DNA from: Bacteroidota bacterium
GTDB lineage: Bacteria; Bacteroidota; Bacteroidia; Bacteroidales; F082
Length of the DNA stretch: 64,000 bases
NCBI GenBank assembly: GCA_009773165.1
Contig: WOUZ01000006.1
Span: 1 to 64,000 of the forward strand
Direction: 5' to 3'
Position numbers and translations under genes: made by a program. Below the pieces are notes generated by a model. That model did no database searches. It saw only the letters and a list, made by a program, of their open reading frames with translations, and had not been told where the DNA came from. This document shows, one piece after another, positions 1 through 9,203 of the stretch (position 1 is its first letter; each line of letters begins with the position of its first letter).

Positions 1-1
1 A

Positions 2-1048
2 GTGAATTATGGAGGTAGTCAGACCTTCAACATAACAGCTAATACAGGTTATGAAATCGCTAATGTTTTGGTTGATGGTGTGAGTGTTGGGGCTGTTGGT
101 AGTTATACCTTCAGTAATGTGACGGCTAATCATACTATTGCCGCAAGCTTTAACCTATTGACTTATACAGTCACTGCTTCTGCCGGAACGGGTGGTAGCA
201 TCAGTCCGCAAGGAACAATTACAGTAAATTATGGAGGTAGCCAGACCTTCAACATAACAGCCAGCACTGGTTATGAAATTGCTAATGTATTGGTTGATGG
301 TGTGAGTGTTGGGGCTGTTGGCAGTTATACCTTCAGTAATGTGACGGCTAATCATACCATTGCAGCTAGCTTTAACCTATTGACTTATACACTCACAGCT
401 TCTGCCGGAACAGGTGGTGGCATCAGACCGCAAGGAACAATTACAGTGAATTATGGAGGTAATCAGACTTTCAACATAACCGCAAATACGGGTTATGAAA
501 TCGCTAATGTTTTGGTTGATGGTGTGAGTGTTGGGGCTGTTGGAAGCTATACTTTCAGTAATGTGACAGCTAATCATACCATTGCAGCAAGCTTTAACCT
601 ATTGACATATACACTCACAGCTTCTGCTGGAACAGGTGGTAGCATCAGTCCGCCAGGAACAATAACAGTGAATTATGGAGGTAATCAGACCTTCAATATT
701 ACAGCAAATACAGGTTTTGAAATTGCAAATGTATTGGTTGATGGTGTGAGTGTTGGGACTGTTGGCAGTTATACCTTCAGTAATGTGACGGCTAATCATA
801 CCATTGCCGCAAGTTTCAGTATACTGACTTATGCTATTACGGCCACAGCTGGTCCCAACGGAACTATTACTCCATCAGGAATTGTACAAATTAATTATGG
901 AGAAAGCCAGACCTTTACTTTTCAGGCATCTGAAGGATATCAGGTTTACGCATTTTGGGTAGATGGTGACAGCATCGGCAATGGCGAAAGCTACACTTTC
1001 TCAAATATAGTTAGTAATCACGACATTCATGTTCAATTCTCACTCATA
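2..1048 (+). repeat. 222-bp tandem coding repeats (74 aa units)
   Basis: Four copies with few differences repeat every 222 bp, and a fifth diverged copy ends near 1048. The near identity at DNA level points to recent expansion or homogenisation. The array continues past the left edge of the window. Confidence 0.9.
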
Positions 1049-1321
1049 ATTGGTATTGACGAAGAAAATTTGATTGGTACAATCAGGGGTTGGCCAAATC
1101 CAACAACAGATTGGTTTTTCTTACAAACAGAAATGAGCGGGCTTGAAACTAGTCGAATAGAGATCGTGTTATGTAACGTACAAGGAAAAACATTGTGGCG
1201 AGATCAGAGAAATGAAACACTTAAAAAAGTTCCATTGCACGGTTTAAAGCCAGGTTTGTATTTCATTCATCTTTTTTACGAAGGAAGTTTGGTAAAAAGT
1301 ATGAAGGTTGTTAAAATGTAA
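2..1321 (+). CDS. Secreted InlB-type repeat protein with T9SS sorting tail (3' part only)
   Basis: This is the C-terminal 439 residues of a larger gene; the frame is open to the left edge, so the true start lies outside the window. Four nearly identical 74-residue units (recognisable by TITVNYGG and GYEIANVLVDG) are followed by one diverged unit (residues about 275-348). These match the divergent InlB B-repeat / Listeria-Bacteroides repeat type found in long surface adhesins. From about residue 355 a type A T9SS C-terminal domain follows (GWPNPTTDW, then GLKPGLYFIHLF and a KSMKVVKM end). This tail directs export across the outer membrane and surface attachment. An adhesive or stalk role is inference. 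The domain assignment is firm; ligand and function are unknown. Confidence 0.85.
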   Translation: MNYGGSQTFNITANTGYEIANVLVDGVSVGAVGSYTFSNVTANHTIAASFNLLTYTVTASAGTGGSISPQGTITVNYGGSQTFNITASTGYEIANVLVDGVSVGAVGSYTFSNVTANHTIAASFNLLTYTLTASAGTGGGIRPQGTITVNYGGNQTFNITANTGYEIANVLVDGVSVGAVGSYTFSNVTANHTIAASFNLLTYTLTASAGTGGSISPPGTITVNYGGNQTFNITANTGFEIANVLVDGVSVGTVGSYTFSNVTANHTIAASFSILTYAITATAGPNGTITPSGIVQINYGESQTFTFQASEGYQVYAFWVDGDSIGNGESYTFSNIVSNHDIHVQFSLIIGIDEENLIGTIRGWPNPTTDWFFLQTEMSGLETSRIEIVLCNVQGKTLWRDQRNETLKKVPLHGLKPGLYFIHLFYEGSLVKSMKVVKM

Positions 1322-2308
1322 TGCTGAAAAATGGATCTAATAATTATAATGAACATAACTGAATAATGATTCTAAGAGTTTTGAAAACTTTTGCTCTTTT
1401 GTAACCCTTGACCCAACAGTATCCTGTGAGACTGATTGAAAGCCATCAACTTTGCTATAAATAATTTCACGAGATAAACAAAGCTGAAGCACCTCGCCAG
1501 AAGATGATGTACCTGGGGAGATACAGGAATGGTCAAAACCCATTAACCATAACGTAATGAGTGATGAGTGATGAGTGATGAGTTGGCTGGCGCAAGCCTA
1601 AACCTTAAACCCTTCTAAAACCACCCATTACCCATCACCCATCACCGATCACGATGGAATCACATTACTAAAAAGACAGATCTCACAATAGTTTGAAGAT
1701 TTCTGAAAAAAATAAACCAAAAGTGTTGGTTAATAAAAAGCTGTTCTGTAATTTTACAGCAAATACCGGATGGGATGAAACTGAGGGGCTATCGATGGTT
1801 GTTTTGCCTCACAGCTGTTTATCCTGAAGGATTGATCAATTCATGCACTTGAATCCCAGCCGTTATAGTGGGTATGAAGTGATTTTTAAGGGCTGCTTGC
1901 ACATTTTACTAAGAGGAAACCGGGAGGCTGAGAACCCGGCAAAAGAAATAAAGGGCTATGATGGATGCTGATAGGGTGTCTGGATGGCTCTTTTGGTGTT
2001 TTGAGGATTTGGTTTTTAATAAAATTGACATGAAGATTTGGTTGATTAAAAGGAATTTGAGTGGTTAAATAGGATTAATTGTGCATATACAAAGGGAAAT
2101 GGAATGTTAAATGCAATAGAGTGGCGTTTATCGGGGAGATGTGCGTCATTTTAAAAAGACAACCGACGCGCATTCAAGCACACTTGGTTTTTGCCAACAC
2201 ACATACCAAAATGAAAAACTAAAAGAGCTTGAATTTTGCCACCGCACAGACAAATGACACAATTAAAGATGTAAATTGCGACTTTTAAAAATAGAAAAGC
2301 TAAATTGG
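1322..2308. other. Intergenic region between T9SS gene and restriction operon
   Basis: About 990 bp without a convincing gene; the short open frames here have no recognisable motif. It contains a low-complexity inverted repeat (1557-1652, listed separately) and presumably the promoter of the restriction operon. Just before that operon, near 2192-2205, lies TTGCCAACACACAT, a word that recurs in similar form after the operon near 12515-12540. Confidence 0.6.
1557..1652. repeat. Low-complexity inverted repeat with GGCTGGCGCAAGCC centre
   Basis: The left arm repeats the 7-mer GAGTGAT; the right arm is its approximate complement (ACCCATCACCC words). Between them lies GGCTGGCGCAAGCCTAAACC, the same centre word seen near 48.1 and 56.4 kb. 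It is a member of the dispersed intergenic repeat family of this window. Confidence 0.7.
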
Positions 2309-5059
2309 ATGACAAATAATACAAATAAAAACCCTGAACAAATTGCAAGAGACCGCATTGACGGGAAATTGCGTCTTGCTGGGTGGGTTATCCAAGATAA
2401 AAAGAAGATAGATTTTAGTGCTGCCATTGGAATAGCTGTTAAAGAATATCTGACCGAAGTTGGACCTGCTGACTATGTGTTATTCGTTGACAGAAAACCA
2501 GTTGGTGTAATTGAAGCTAAAAAAGAAGAAGAAGGAGAAAATATTACGGTAGTTGAAGATCAATCTGGTAATTATGCAGCAAGTAAACTAAAGCACATTA
2601 ATAACGAACCTCTTCCCTATATTTATGAATCGACAGGTGTAATTACAAGATTTACCAATGCCAAAGACCCTAAACCAAGGGCAAAAAATATATTTTCATT
2701 CCATCGGCCAGAAACTATTAAGTTTCAACTAAAGAATGAAAGAACATTACGGAGTAGACTATTTGACTTTCCTGCTTTAAACAAAGGAAACTTGCGGGAA
2801 TGTCAATATTCAGCAATTAAAAACCTTGAAATTTCTTTTGAAGAGAATAGACCAAAAGCATTGATTCAAATGGCTACTGGGGCAGGAAAAACATTTACTG
2901 CAATTTCCTCAATATACCGCCTACTAGAATATGCCGATGCAAAACGGATTCTCTTTCTTGTTGATACAAAAAATCTAGGAGAGCAAGCCGAACAAGAGTT
3001 TATGGCTTTTATTCCACCCAACGAGAATAGAACTTTTACAGAACTCTATACGGTTCAGCGATTAACTTCATCGTTTGTAAACCCCGATGCGCATGTATGT
3101 ATAAGCACTATTCAAAGATTATATTCAATTTTGAAAGGTGAAGAATTGGATGAAAAATCGGAAGAAGAAAACCCCAACGAAAAAGATTGGCAACCTAAAG
3201 AACCACTTCCTGTAATATACAATGAGAAAATACCAATAGAGTTTTTCGATTTTATTGTAATTGACGAATGTCACCGTTCTATTTACAACTTGTGGCGACA
3301 AGTGTTGGAATATTTCGATGCCTTTTTGATTGGCTTAACAGCTACACCTGATAAACGAACTTTTGGTTTTTTTAATGAAAATATTGTGAGTGAGTACACC
3401 CATGAAGAAGCGGTTGCAGATGGTGTAAATGTAACTTATGACACCTACCTTATTGAAACAAAAATTACAAAAGCAGGTGCTGTTATTGAAGCGAAGGAGT
3501 TTGTTGATAAACGCGAGAGGTTAAGCCGTAGAAAACGTTGGGAGCAATTGGACGAAGAAGTCGCTTATGCTCCAAATCAGTTGGACAAGGATATTGTAAA
3601 CCCAAGTCAAATCAGAAATGTTATTAAAGCCTTTAAGCAAAAACTACCTGAGATTTTCCCTGGAAGAGCAGAAGTTCCAAAAACGTTAATCTTTGCTAAA
3701 ACCGATAGCCATGCCGATGACATCATCAATATTGTAAGAGAAGAGTTTGGAGAAGGAAACAGTTTTTGTAAAAAGATTACCTATCAAACTGAGGATAATC
3801 CCAAAACAGTTTTATCTTCTTTTCGTAACGATTACTTCCCTCGTATTGCTGTTACCGTTGACATGATTGCAACTGGTACCGACGTGAAACCTTTGGAGTG
3901 TTTGATTTTTATGCGAAATGTTAAATCCAAAGGTTATTTTGAGCAAATGAAAGGGCGAGGCACTCGTACTATAAAATTAGAAGATTTAAAAAAAGTTACA
4001 CCTTCTGCCATTGCTACAAAAGACCATTTTGTAATTGTAGATGCTATTGGTGTAATGAAAACTACCAAAACAGACAGCCGACCATTGGAGCGAAAAAGAG
4101 GCATTCCATTAAAAGATTTGATGTATGCTGCCATGATGGGTAATGTTGAAGAGGATTTGTTTGTTTCTTTAGCGGGAAGATTAGGGCGAATCGAAAAACA
4201 AATTACTCCAGATGAAAAGAAAAAATTTCAGGAATTAGCCAAGGGCAAAACCATCAATCAAATGGTAAAAGACCTGTTGGACGTTTTTGATCCTGATAAA
4301 GTGCAAGCTTATTCTGTGTCAAAATATGGAAATCCAACACCTGCACAAGTAGATGAAGCACAAATAGAATTAGCAAAACAAGCTACAATTTCCATATCAG
4401 GTGAGTTGATTGAATATGTGGACAATGTGCGGAAATCACTGGAACAGATCATAGACATTATAAATATTGATGAGTTGGAATTTGCAGGCTGGGATACCCA
4501 CGCACAAGAAAAGGCATTGGAATTGGTAGCGAATTTTAAAGAATACATTGAAGTCAACAAAGATGAGATTGTGGCTTTGAGTTGGTTCTATTCCCAACCC
4601 TATCAGCGGAAAGAACTTACCTATAAAATGGTGAAAGAATTACTTGAAAAGCTAAAAGCCGACAAGCCAACCCTTGCTCCATTGCGTATTTGGCAAGCAT
4701 ACGAACATATTGATAACCTGCAAAGCAGCCAGCCACTCAACGAAATGATTGCATTGGTAAGTTTGATACGCCGTGTGATGGGTTTGGATGAAAAACTCAC
4801 ACCGTACAACAAGGCTGTTGATAAACGCTTTCAGGATTGGGTATTTAAAAAGCAAGCAGGGACACTAAAGTATTCCGAAGAGCAAATGACTTGGTTGCGT
4901 ATGATTAAAGACCATATTGCCACCTCGTTCCATTTAGAGAAAGACGATTTAGATTACAGTCCGTTTGATTCCAAAGGTGGTCTGATGAAGATTTGGCAAC
5001 TCTTTGGCGATAATTTGGATGTAATAATTGATGAACTTAATAAAGAATTGGCAGCATAA
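2309..5059 (+). CDS. hsdR: Type I restriction enzyme R subunit (HsdR)
   Basis: The motor and nuclease subunit of a type I restriction-modification complex: it translocates DNA using ATP and cuts unmodified DNA. I chose the ATG at 2309 (916 aa) over an in-frame TTG 33 bp upstream, because the protein then begins like other members. The N-terminal nuclease domain carries the PD-(D/E)XK residues D55 and E69-x-K71 (VGVIEAKK). The helicase core has Walker A ATGAGKT (189-195), the DECH box (320-323) and TAT (345-347). Length is normal for the family. It is the first gene of a six-gene operon; its TAA overlaps the ATG of hsdS by one base. All key residues appear intact, so it is probably functional. 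Confidence 0.95.
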   Translation: MTNNTNKNPEQIARDRIDGKLRLAGWVIQDKKKIDFSAAIGIAVKEYLTEVGPADYVLFVDRKPVGVIEAKKEEEGENITVVEDQSGNYAASKLKHINNEPLPYIYESTGVITRFTNAKDPKPRAKNIFSFHRPETIKFQLKNERTLRSRLFDFPALNKGNLRECQYSAIKNLEISFEENRPKALIQMATGAGKTFTAISSIYRLLEYADAKRILFLVDTKNLGEQAEQEFMAFIPPNENRTFTELYTVQRLTSSFVNPDAHVCISTIQRLYSILKGEELDEKSEEENPNEKDWQPKEPLPVIYNEKIPIEFFDFIVIDECHRSIYNLWRQVLEYFDAFLIGLTATPDKRTFGFFNENIVSEYTHEEAVADGVNVTYDTYLIETKITKAGAVIEAKEFVDKRERLSRRKRWEQLDEEVAYAPNQLDKDIVNPSQIRNVIKAFKQKLPEIFPGRAEVPKTLIFAKTDSHADDIINIVREEFGEGNSFCKKITYQTEDNPKTVLSSFRNDYFPRIAVTVDMIATGTDVKPLECLIFMRNVKSKGYFEQMKGRGTRTIKLEDLKKVTPSAIATKDHFVIVDAIGVMKTTKTDSRPLERKRGIPLKDLMYAAMMGNVEEDLFVSLAGRLGRIEKQITPDEKKKFQELAKGKTINQMVKDLLDVFDPDKVQAYSVSKYGNPTPAQVDEAQIELAKQATISISGELIEYVDNVRKSLEQIIDIINIDELEFAGWDTHAQEKALELVANFKEYIEVNKDEIVALSWFYSQPYQRKELTYKMVKELLEKLKADKPTLAPLRIWQAYEHIDNLQSSQPLNEMIALVSLIRRVMGLDEKLTPYNKAVDKRFQDWVFKKQAGTLKYSEEQMTWLRMIKDHIATSFHLEKDDLDYSPFDSKGGLMKIWQLFGDNLDVIIDELNKELAA

Positions 5060-6735
5060 TGGTAAATGGTTGGATAGAAGTTGAATTTGAACAGTTAGTT
5101 GATTACATTCAACCAACTGAGTTTATTGTTGAAAGCACAGACTATAAGGATAGTTTTAAAATACCTGTTCTTACTGCTGGAAAATCATTTATTAAGGGAT
5201 ACACGAATGAAACTCATGGCATTTTCAATAATTTACCTGCAATTATATTTGATGATTTCACAACAGCATCTAAATATGTAAATTTCCCTTTTAAAGTTAA
5301 GTCTTCTGCTATGAAGATTTTAGTCCCTTCATGTGATTTAATAAATCTAAAATATGTATTCCTTGGAATGCAAATTACTGATGTAAGAAGTGATACTCAT
5401 AAAAGATATTGGATTTCTGATTTTGCCAAAAAGACAATACCTCTGCCACCTCTAAATGAGCAAAATAGAATAATAGATAAAATCGAAGAACTATTCAGCG
5501 ATTTAGATAATGGCATAGACAATCTCAAACTGGCACAGAACCAATTAAAGGTGTACCGACAAGCATTATTAAAATCTGCCTTTGAAGGTAAACTTACCGA
5601 ACAATGGCGAAAAGAGAACAATCCAGAGCCGGCAGAAAAATTGCTTGAACGAATAAAAGTGGAACGAAAAAAACGCTACGAACAGGAATTGAAAGATTGG
5701 AAAGAGGCAGTTAAGGTTTGGGGAAAAGGAACAAAAAAGGAAAGAAAGCCAAGTAAGCCCAGCGCTCCAATTGACTATCCAAGTTTGAAGCAAGTAGACA
5801 TTGAAGAACTCCCTGTTATTCCTGAAAATTGGATTTGGACTAGAAATAATGAGATTTTGTATTATGTAACAAGTGGTTCAAGAGATTGGAAAAAATATTA
5901 TTCTGATAAGGGAGCTTTTTTTATTAGAACGCAAGATATCAAAACAAATAAACTTGATCTTGATGGTGCTGCCTTTGTCGATTTACCAATTAATGTTGAA
6001 GGTAAAAGAAGTTTAGTTCAAAAAGGCGATTTACTAATGACTATAACAGGTGCAAATGTTGGCAAAGTAGCATATATCAAGGATGACATACCAGAATCCT
6101 ATGTTAGCCAATCTGTAGCATTAATGAAGCCTGTAAATGTAAAAATCACTCCGTATCTTCAATTGTATTTTCAATCAGATGTATATGGCGGAAAAATGAT
6201 TAGTGGATTAGTATATGGAGTTGGACGACCTGTTCTTAGTTTGGAAAACATGAGAGAAGCACCAGTCGTTATTTGTTCATTTGAAGAACAAGAACAGATT
6301 ATTGCGGAGATTGAATCTCAGTTTTCAATAATTGAGAATTTAGAGCAAACAATAAACGATGGAATTAGAAAATCAGAATTTCTTCGCCAAAGTATACTCA
6401 AAAAAGCCTTTGAAGGGAAACTTGTTGCACAAGACCCAAATGATGAACCAGCAGCGGAGTTGATGAAACGCATAAAGGCTGAAAAGAAGAAATATTTGGA
6501 AGAACAAAAACAACAAAAGAAAAGGACACCTAAAAAAATAAAGAAGATGAGTAAAGAACTTAGCATTGAAGAAGTACTCAAAGCTTCCGACAAGCCAATG
6601 CTTGCCAAAGACGTTTGGCAGCAAAGCAAGCATAAAGAAAACATTGAAGAGTTTTATGCCGAATTAAAAAAGATTCAGAATAGTATCAAAGAAGTAAAAA
6701 AAGGAACTGAATCACTATTATCACTTGCAAAATGA
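5059..6735 (+). CDS. hsdS: Type I restriction specificity subunit (HsdS)
   Basis: It recognises the target sequence for both methylation and restriction. The 558 residues hold two target-recognition domains (about 1-130 and 245-410), each followed by a conserved helical spacer: PLPPLNEQNRIIDKIEELF with LLKSAFEGKL, then FEEQEQIIAEIESQF with ILKKAFEGKL. After the second spacer comes a lysine-rich linker and a roughly 75-residue C-terminal extension that looks like a small helical or winged-helix module (MSKELSIEEVLKASD onward), which short HsdS proteins lack. It overlaps hsdR by 1 nt and the next gene by 4 nt (ATGA), indicating translational coupling. The recognition site cannot be read from sequence. 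Confidence 0.93.
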   Translation: MVNGWIEVEFEQLVDYIQPTEFIVESTDYKDSFKIPVLTAGKSFIKGYTNETHGIFNNLPAIIFDDFTTASKYVNFPFKVKSSAMKILVPSCDLINLKYVFLGMQITDVRSDTHKRYWISDFAKKTIPLPPLNEQNRIIDKIEELFSDLDNGIDNLKLAQNQLKVYRQALLKSAFEGKLTEQWRKENNPEPAEKLLERIKVERKKRYEQELKDWKEAVKVWGKGTKKERKPSKPSAPIDYPSLKQVDIEELPVIPENWIWTRNNEILYYVTSGSRDWKKYYSDKGAFFIRTQDIKTNKLDLDGAAFVDLPINVEGKRSLVQKGDLLMTITGANVGKVAYIKDDIPESYVSQSVALMKPVNVKITPYLQLYFQSDVYGGKMISGLVYGVGRPVLSLENMREAPVVICSFEEQEQIIAEIESQFSIIENLEQTINDGIRKSEFLRQSILKKAFEGKLVAQDPNDEPAAELMKRIKAEKKKYLEEQKQQKKRTPKKIKKMSKELSIEEVLKASDKPMLAKDVWQQSKHKENIEEFYAELKKIQNSIKEVKKGTESLLSLAK

Positions 6736-8306
6736 GAATAGATAAAGTACATATAAAATCACGTTTCAAAAATCTAGAGGATTTTCATATTGACATAGAT
6801 GAAAATGCTTGGGAAACGGTATTACTTGGGTTAAATGCGACAGGAAAATCAAACTTTTTGGAAGCACTTGTAATCATTTTCAGGGATTTGGATTTAATCT
6901 ATGTTCATAATCGAAAGATTAAGCAGCTTTTTAATTTTTATATTAAGTATGAATGCAGAGGAAACAATATTGAAGTAAACTTTGAAAATTCAAAGTATGA
7001 ATTCAAAGTCAACGATAAGAATATAACTTCTGAGTTTACAAGAAACATCGAGCATTATTTACCAAATCATGTTTTTATCTATTATTCAGGTGTCAGCGAC
7101 CGTTTGGCAAATTTGTATATGCCCCATCTGAAATTATATTACGATGAAATTACTAAACCAGAAGCCAAACGAACCAAATTTGATACGATAAGAAGAATAT
7201 TTCTTGCACAAAATATTCATGCAAATTTTGCTCTGATTGCATTTTACCTGTTCAAAGATCAGGAAGAAGAAACAATCAAATTCTTAAGAGAGGAATTGAA
7301 AATTGTTGACTTTGGCTCTGCTTTATTTATGCTCAAAGAACCTGAATGGTCTCAGGATAAAAATGATTATTTCTGGGGTGCTGATGGTTTAGTTAGAAGA
7401 TTTTTAGACGATTTGCTATTGTTTTCATTTGCCCCAATAAAGTTTAAAGCACGTGTTGATGTTTCATATAAAAAAACTGAAACACAAGACAGAAGCTACT
7501 TGTATATAAAAGATAGAAGAAGTTTTGAAGAATTAATTGATTTTAAGTACAAGAATAAAATTGAGCTTTTTAATGCACTTGAAAGTATTCATGTATCAGA
7601 CATGCTTCATGATGTTAAAATCAAAGTCCAAAAAGAGGGCGTTGATGGCGAATTAGCTATGTCGGAACTCAGCGAAGGCGAAAAGCAATTACTTTCAGTT
7701 TTGGGGTTGCTTAAATTCACTAAAGATGAAGAATCCCTAATTTTATTAGATGAGCCAGACACTCATTTAAATCCAATGTGGAAATGGAAATTTTTGGATT
7801 ACTTAGATAGAGTTGTAAAACGCAAAGAAAATACTCAAATCATATTCTGTTCTCATGACCCTTTGGTGATAGGCAACTTGAAGAAAAATCAAGTTCAAAT
7901 TTTTAAGAAAAACAAAGAAGGTAAAACAGAAGCGTTTAACCCATATATGAGTCCAAGAGAAATGAGTGTTTCGAAAATTCTAACCAGTGAATTATTTGGA
8001 ATACCTTCTTTGATGAGTAAAAAGCTTGAAGACTTGTTAAATCAGAAAAGATTTCTACAAGCTAAAATTGCACAAGGAGAGCTTGGTGAAAATGAAAAAC
8101 ACAAATTTGAAAGACTTAAAAATTACTTCGATAGCATTGGTTTTAATGATGATACTGCCGACAGTCGATATAACCAATATTTGAAATTAACAAGTAATTA
8201 TAGAGAGTTTACCAACAGAAAATATACCAAGGAAGAAGCCGAAGAGCTTGACAGAATAGCAAAAGAAGTCCTTGCCGAAATGTTAAAAGAAGAAAAGGGC
8301 GAATGA
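6732..8306 (+). CDS. ptuA: ABC/SMC-like AAA ATPase, PtuA-type (restriction-linked)
   Basis: A 524-residue ATPase of the RecF/OLD/ABC type without a long coiled coil and without an obvious TOPRIM nuclease domain. Visible motifs are Walker A GLNATGKSN (33-41), signature LSEGEKQ (313-319), Walker B LILLDEPDTHLNP (336-348) and the switch histidine in CSHD (375). Such ATPases paired with an HNH protein form the Septu anti-phage system (PtuA senses and regulates, PtuB cuts). Here the HNH gene follows with a 4-nt overlap, and the pair sits inside a type I restriction operon. It overlaps hsdS by 4 nt. Assignment as an ATPase is firm; the Septu label rests on the pairing and architecture. Confidence 0.75.
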   Translation: MRIDKVHIKSRFKNLEDFHIDIDENAWETVLLGLNATGKSNFLEALVIIFRDLDLIYVHNRKIKQLFNFYIKYECRGNNIEVNFENSKYEFKVNDKNITSEFTRNIEHYLPNHVFIYYSGVSDRLANLYMPHLKLYYDEITKPEAKRTKFDTIRRIFLAQNIHANFALIAFYLFKDQEEETIKFLREELKIVDFGSALFMLKEPEWSQDKNDYFWGADGLVRRFLDDLLLFSFAPIKFKARVDVSYKKTETQDRSYLYIKDRRSFEELIDFKYKNKIELFNALESIHVSDMLHDVKIKVQKEGVDGELAMSELSEGEKQLLSVLGLLKFTKDEESLILLDEPDTHLNPMWKWKFLDYLDRVVKRKENTQIIFCSHDPLVIGNLKKNQVQIFKKNKEGKTEAFNPYMSPREMSVSKILTSELFGIPSLMSKKLEDLLNQKRFLQAKIAQGELGENEKHKFERLKNYFDSIGFNDDTADSRYNQYLKLTSNYREFTNRKYTKEEAEELDRIAKEVLAEMLKEEKGE

Positions 8307-9196
8307 GATATATAGATAAAAATAGATTTCAAGAAGCTGTCGAGGCCTTTGGATGGGATGCTATTAAACAGGCTCAGCATAATGCGATGAAAGGAATGGA
8401 TGTAGAAAGAAAAAAAGAGTATATCCGCACTCATCCAGAATGGAATAAATTACAACCCATTATGCTTGGTCTATCTCACAATAAATGCTGGTATTCTGAA
8501 GCCCCAATAGGTAGTAGTGATTTTGAAGTTGATCACTTCCGCCCAAAATGCAAATCGAAAGTAAAAGTTGATTACACAGAATCAAAAAGCACGAATACAG
8601 TTTTAAAAGAAAATGGATATTGGTGGTTAGCCTATGAATGGAGCAACTATAGATTATCTGGAGGGCTAACAAATAAGTTGAGAAGAGACAGATTAGGTGA
8701 TTGTGAAGATGTGGAAGGAAAAGGTGATTATTTTCCATTGGATTGCAATGATGTTGGTCGTGTTGCTAACGATGAAGAAAATATTAATTGTGAGGTTCCA
8801 ATTTTGTTAGATCCTTTCAATCAGGAAGATGTTAGTTTATTAACTTTTGACTCAAACGGAGAAGTAATAAGTGCAGGATATAGTGATTATGAACACCAAC
8901 GGGTGTTGCAATCTATTTTTTATTACCATTTAGACCTTGAACAGTTGAATAAGGAAAGGTTAATGGCTTGGAAGGATTGTGAAAGAGAAATTCTTGAGAT
9001 AAAAAAGAGTATTGACACAGCCCCAGATGAAAGAGCAAGAAGGCTAATGGTAGCATCATGTCTTAAAAGATTAACCGACTATTTGAAAAATCCAGACAGG
9101 CCATATACGTCAGCAGTAAAAGCTTGCGTGCGAGTTTATTCAAAACTAGATGGATTTATTTGGTTAGATAGGTTTGTAACAGCAGTTTTAATTTAA
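8303..9196 (+). CDS. ptuB: HNH endonuclease, PtuB-type
   Basis: The 297-residue protein has the hallmark of the retron/Septu HNH family: KCWYSE (61-66), then DFEVDHFRPK (73-82), then WWLAYEWSNYR and a following TNKLRRD segment, and later LLDPFN. D77-H78 would be the catalytic HNH pair. Many relatives have a Cys where this protein has Ser65, so the usual CxxC half of the zinc site may be altered; the fold and catalytic pair remain. In Septu the PtuB nuclease cuts DNA under control of the PtuA ATPase. It overlaps ptuA by 4 nt and lies 7 nt before the next gene, so one transcript is expected. Confidence 0.75.
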   Translation: MRYIDKNRFQEAVEAFGWDAIKQAQHNAMKGMDVERKKEYIRTHPEWNKLQPIMLGLSHNKCWYSEAPIGSSDFEVDHFRPKCKSKVKVDYTESKSTNTVLKENGYWWLAYEWSNYRLSGGLTNKLRRDRLGDCEDVEGKGDYFPLDCNDVGRVANDEENINCEVPILLDPFNQEDVSLLTFDSNGEVISAGYSDYEHQRVLQSIFYYHLDLEQLNKERLMAWKDCEREILEIKKSIDTAPDERARRLMVASCLKRLTDYLKNPDRPYTSAVKACVRVYSKLDGFIWLDRFVTAVLI

Positions 9197-9203
9197 AAAG
9201 ACA

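Noticed and set aside
1337-1543. 68-residue minus-strand frame after the first gene
   Set aside because: No domain, signal or coupling; it lies in DNA between convergent directions and probably opens by chance.
6732-8306. OLD-family nuclease (Gabija GajA-like)
   Set aside because: After the ATPase core there is only a short helical tail with no TOPRIM motif, and the partner is an HNH protein rather than a UvrD-like helicase.
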